NCBI GenBank assembly: GCA_947303105.1
Contig: CAMYXQ010000038.1
Coordinates: forward strand, 1-7,838
DNA: 7,838 nucleotides
Direction: 5' to 3'
From: an uncultured Caryophanales bacterium
GTDB taxonomy: Bacteria > Bacillota_I > Bacilli_A > RFN20 > CAG-826
Shown here: positions 5,298 to 7,838 of the stretch, piece after piece
Numbering within the stretch: the stretch's first letter is position 1
Layout: every line of letters begins with the position of its first letter
Program-made: the position numbers and the translations under genes
Notes under the pieces: generated by a model
Told to the model about the DNA's origin: nothing
The model's input: only the letters and a program-made list of their open reading frames with translations
The model's database searches: none

Positions 5298-6196
5298 GCG
5301 ACGTTGTCATCCGAGCAGAACATCTGACGAAGGATTACGACCTTGGTCGTGGGGTTTTCGATTTGAACTTCGAAATCCACAAAGGCGAGATGATTGGTTT
5401 GGTCGGCACCAACGGTGCCGGAAAGACCACCACCATCCGTCAGATCATGGGTTTCGTGAAGCCATCTTCCGGATCGGTAACCATCAATGGGCTCGAATGC
5501 TACGCGAACGCCGACATCATCAGCAAACAAATCGGCTATGTCCCGGGCGAAATCGCCTTCCCGGATTTAAGGACAGGCATCTCTTTCCTGAAGATGCAGG
5601 CTGAGCTTCATGGGCTAAAGGATTTATCCTATGCCAACGAACTCATCAGCCGTTTGGCCCTTGACCCGCGCGCCAATCTAAAGCGCATGAGCAAAGGCAT
5701 GAAGCAGAAGACCGCTTTGGTGGCCGCTTTGATGACCGATCCCGATATCATCATCATGGATGAGCCCACCACCGGTTTGGATCCTTTGATGAGGGAGCAA
5801 TTCATCGAAATCATCAAGGAACAGCACAAGCGGGGAAAGACGATATTGATGTCCACGCACGTTTACGAGGAAGTCGAGGACACCTGCGATCGGGTCATCC
5901 TCCTCGACTTCGGGAAGATCATCGACATCGCCGAGCTCAAGAAGGTCGCCAATCCGGAGATTCAGGAATTCGAAATCGCCTTCGAAAGCCCCGAAGAACG
6001 AGAGAGATTCCTCAAAGAGAAAATCGAATATCCCTGCAAAGAGGAAGGAAAGCGGAAGATACGCATCCAAATCCCCAGGGCGGAAACGCCGGGGTTCATG
6101 AAGCGACTGGCCGACTTCAAGCTCGCATACATCGATGAGGTGCACGACACCTTAGCCAAATATTTCGGAAGAAAATTCAAGGAGGGGGGACGATGA
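5294..6196 (+). CDS. ABC-2 type exporter ATP-binding protein (second of two paralogues)
   Basis: A 300-residue ABC ATPase, probable heterodimer partner of the preceding one. Visible: Walker A GTNGAGKTT (38-46); GYVPGE in the Q-loop region (81-86), again without glutamine; signature SKGMKQK (133-139), a variant common in BcrA-type ATPases; Walker B DIIIMDEP with catalytic Glu157; D-loop TGLDP (160-164); switch His189 in MSTHVYEEV. Both paralogues keep the catalytic Glu and His, so neither site is obviously dead. The C-terminal part (about 215-300) diverges from the first copy, with a charged region (ESPEERERFLKEK). A 14-base identical segment in the same codon frame (4419-4432 and 5348-5361) marks the common ancestry. 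It is translationally coupled on both sides by ATGA overlaps, so it forms an operon with the permease. Confidence 0.93.
   Translation: MSDVVIRAEHLTKDYDLGRGVFDLNFEIHKGEMIGLVGTNGAGKTTTIRQIMGFVKPSSGSVTINGLECYANADIISKQIGYVPGEIAFPDLRTGISFLKMQAELHGLKDLSYANELISRLALDPRANLKRMSKGMKQKTALVAALMTDPDIIIMDEPTTGLDPLMREQFIEIIKEQHKRGKTILMSTHVYEEVEDTCDRVILLDFGKIIDIAELKKVANPEIQEFEIAFESPEERERFLKEKIEYPCKEEGKRKIRIQIPRAETPGFMKRLADFKLAYIDEVHDTLAKYFGRKFKEGGR
6181..6190 (+). promoter_or_regulatory. Very strong Shine-Dalgarno site of the permease gene
   Basis: GGAGGGGGGA lies just before the ATG at 6193, within the last codons of the second ATPase. The purine run encodes the EGGR end of that protein. It decides the permease start. 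Confidence 0.8.
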
Positions 6197-7838
6197 GATT
6201 CAATAGAGCGTTATTCAAACAATGCGTCAAGACGAATGGCCCGGGATGGCTCATCATCACCGCCATCGAGTGTTTTATGCTCGCCACCATCATGTCGATC
6301 GCCGGCGGATCCTCCTTGGGCGATTTGACCCAAAGCATGAAAGAAGCCATCATCAGCAGCGAGATCGATAGTTATATCGCCCAGACTTCTTTGAACTTCT
6401 ACGACCTCGGTTTGCTCGGAGAGCAAAAATACGATGAGGCCTTCGCCGAGAATTTCAACGCGGTCTATCCGACTGCGGACGCCTATACCCCCACCATCAG
6501 CGATTGGCTGGCCGGCGAGCCCGACCCCGCTTCGCGCACCGACGAGGAGTTCGCGACTTGGGTCGCCACCGCTCCGACTTCGGACGTTGCCATCAATAGC
6601 CGTTATTCCAGCGCGGCCGTGACCTGGGTTTCCTCGCGTCCAAGCGATGATGCCCTCGTTCCCGAATGGGAAGCGAAAAAGCCGACCGCCAAATCCGTCA
6701 GCACGGATGACAGCCATGACAAAGGCTTATCCGATATCAACGCCTATTTCGACCAAATCGCCACCGACAGGGGTTTCCGCAAATACAGCGATGGCTGGCT
6801 GGAAGTCGTCAATGCCGGAACCTCCGCCGTTTATATCTCCCCGGTCGTGGCCCAGATGTTCTCCGATGGCCATATCGCCGAGTTGCCTTTATACGATTCC
6901 GATAGCCTTGCCGACCACTGCATCGCCGGCGATGCGGACGCCTATCGCTCCTCCGCCGAGCGCACCGCCTACCAATCCGCTCGTTCCGAAGAGACGGCCG
7001 CCGTTTTGATCGCCACCATCATGAATGAGGAAAAGACGATTTCGGCCCTTATCGACCAGTTAGAGGAATTCGGCCTTACCCGCCAGACTTACGAGTCGTT
7101 TGGGCACACATGGTCGGCCGTTTATGACGACTGCCGCGCCAGCATCCGCTCCTACCGCACCCAAGTCGAATACCGGCAGGCGGCGCTCGATGAGCGCTAT
7201 GCCGCGGGCGAAATCACCCAAGCGGAATACGAGGCTGAATGCGAAGAGCTCGCGGCCCGCGTCCATCAGGACGTTTCGGCCTCCTTCCTCGCCAAACTCC
7301 CGGAAGATATCTCGAATGCTTTGCAGGAAATCGGCAAAACGGACATCTATGCCGTCGTCGTCGGTTCGATGTTCTATAAGATCGCCGGCTTGCTCTTGCC
7401 GATCATTTATGTCGTCTTAACGACAAATAACCTTTTGGCCGGCGCCGTCGATTCGGGTTCGCTCGCGTACACGTTGGCCACCGGCGTCAAGCGTGAGACC
7501 GTCACCTTCACCCAGGCCAGCTATCTCGTGCTGTCCCTGCTCGCGATGGTCGCTGCCATGGTTGTGACCAGCATGATTTGCTTCGCCTTCAGCCACATCC
7601 TCTTCACCAACATCACCTTCGGGTCGCTCGCGTTGATGAATTTGGCGGCGTTCTTGACCTTATTCGCATTCGCGGGATTCTGTTTCGGCGTATCTTGTTT
7701 CTTCGACCGAAGCCGCTTCTCCCTCGCCGTAGGCGGCGGTTTGTCGATCTTCGCCTTGTGCGCGACGATCCTCGGCCTCTTCGGCAGCCAAGTCATGCCG
7801 GCCGTCGTTCGCTTCAGCGCGTTGAATTATTTCAACTA
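6193..7838 (+). CDS. ABC-2 type exporter permease with a large extracytoplasmic domain (3' truncated)
   Basis: The frame is open from the ATG at 6193 to the window end, 548 codons without a stop. It overlaps the second ATPase by ATGA. Visible: a cytoplasmic N-terminus with MRFNRALFKQ; TM1 about 18-38; a large non-membrane region about 40-385, rich in Asp, Glu, Ser and Thr and, by topology, outside the cell; then TM2 about 387-410, TM3 about 443-468, TM4 about 475-500 and TM5 about 511-531. The loop after TM2, NNLLAGAVDSGSLAYTLATGVKR (about 412-434), is the coupling region characteristic of ABC-2 permeases (family versions resemble VDRGSMAYLLSTPVKR). A long TM1-TM2 ectodomain is known in NatB/ABCA-like permeases. 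Residues about 278-375 look helical; 332-356 resemble a SHOCT-type helical hairpin. At least one further TM segment should follow outside the window. Substrate unknown. Confidence 0.88.
   Translation, partial: MRFNRALFKQCVKTNGPGWLIITAIECFMLATIMSIAGGSSLGDLTQSMKEAIISSEIDSYIAQTSLNFYDLGLLGEQKYDEAFAENFNAVYPTADAYTPTISDWLAGEPDPASRTDEEFATWVATAPTSDVAINSRYSSAAVTWVSSRPSDDALVPEWEAKKPTAKSVSTDDSHDKGLSDINAYFDQIATDRGFRKYSDGWLEVVNAGTSAVYISPVVAQMFSDGHIAELPLYDSDSLADHCIAGDADAYRSSAERTAYQSARSEETAAVLIATIMNEEKTISALIDQLEEFGLTRQTYESFGHTWSAVYDDCRASIRSYRTQVEYRQAALDERYAAGEITQAEYEAECEELAARVHQDVSASFLAKLPEDISNALQEIGKTDIYAVVVGSMFYKIAGLLLPIIYVVLTTNNLLAGAVDSGSLAYTLATGVKRETVTFTQASYLVLSLLAMVAAMVVTSMICFAFSHILFTNITFGSLALMNLAAFLTLFAFAGFCFGVSCFFDRSRFSLAVGGGLSIFALCATILGLFGSQVMPAVVRFSALNYFN

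Noticed and set aside
6211..6717. Minus-strand frame of 168 codons in the permease region
   Set aside because: It is the antisense of the permease, which is open for 548 codons with an ATGA overlap and a strong ribosome site.
3877..7838. A new defence or biosynthetic system made of the GNAT gene plus the ABC genes
   Set aside because: GNAT next to an ABC exporter is a loose, common arrangement. There is a 44-base gap with its own promoter-like element, and no toxin, nuclease, precursor peptide or modification enzyme is visible.
1..7838. CRISPR array, insertion sequence or prophage boundary
   Set aside because: There are no spaced direct repeats, transposase motifs, integrase or attachment-site duplication. 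The tRNA-Thr has no visible duplicated 3' end within the window.

Overview
The window looks like chromosomal DNA from a low-complexity-genome Firmicutes/Bacilli lineage (for example an uncultured Erysipelotrichales- or RF39-like gut bacterium). The grounds are a SERCA-like Ca2+ pump, BcrA/NatA-type ABC ATPases, an ABC-2 permease with a typical Firmicutes motif, a tRNA with encoded CCA, purine-rich GGAGG ribosome sites inside the operon, and moderate GC (roughly half, by eye). TGA is used as a stop (positions 228-230, 5295-5297, 6194-6196), so the code is standard bacterial and not the Mycoplasma code. The lineage is an inference; there is no marker gene that would fix it.

Layout. Left edge (1-230, + strand): the C-terminal 75 codons of an unrecognised protein, converging on a minus-strand block. 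Minus-strand block (213-3843): reading right to left, an orphan six-TM membrane protein (3185-3823), a P2A-type Ca2+ ATPase (365-3079) with its own promoter and a 13-bp hairpin in its leader, a tRNA-Thr(CGU) (248-324) with a probable promoter of its own, and an intrinsic terminator (213-235) whose stem contains the stop codon of the convergent left-edge gene. Plus-strand block (3865-7838): an ElaA/YjcF-like GNAT acetyltransferase, then an operon of two paralogous ABC ATPases and a large ABC-2 permease, each joined to the next by a 4-base ATGA overlap. The permease runs off the right edge.

How the parts fit. The two ATPases and the permease almost certainly form one exporter of the heteromeric ABC-2 type; the substrate cannot be read from the sequence. 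The Ca2+ pump is an independent housekeeping function. The GNAT protein and the six-TM protein are transcribed divergently from a 53-bp spacer.

The most notable pattern is in the start regions. Genes internal to the operon have strong Shine-Dalgarno sites, whereas three genes next to a promoter (the six-TM protein, the GNAT protein and the first ABC ATPase) have no Shine-Dalgarno and a -10-like element only 6-11 bases from the ATG, which suggests leaderless or near-leaderless mRNAs. I did not find a convincing new multi-gene system; the remaining observations are modest and listed as such. No gene-free stretch exceeds about 105 bases.
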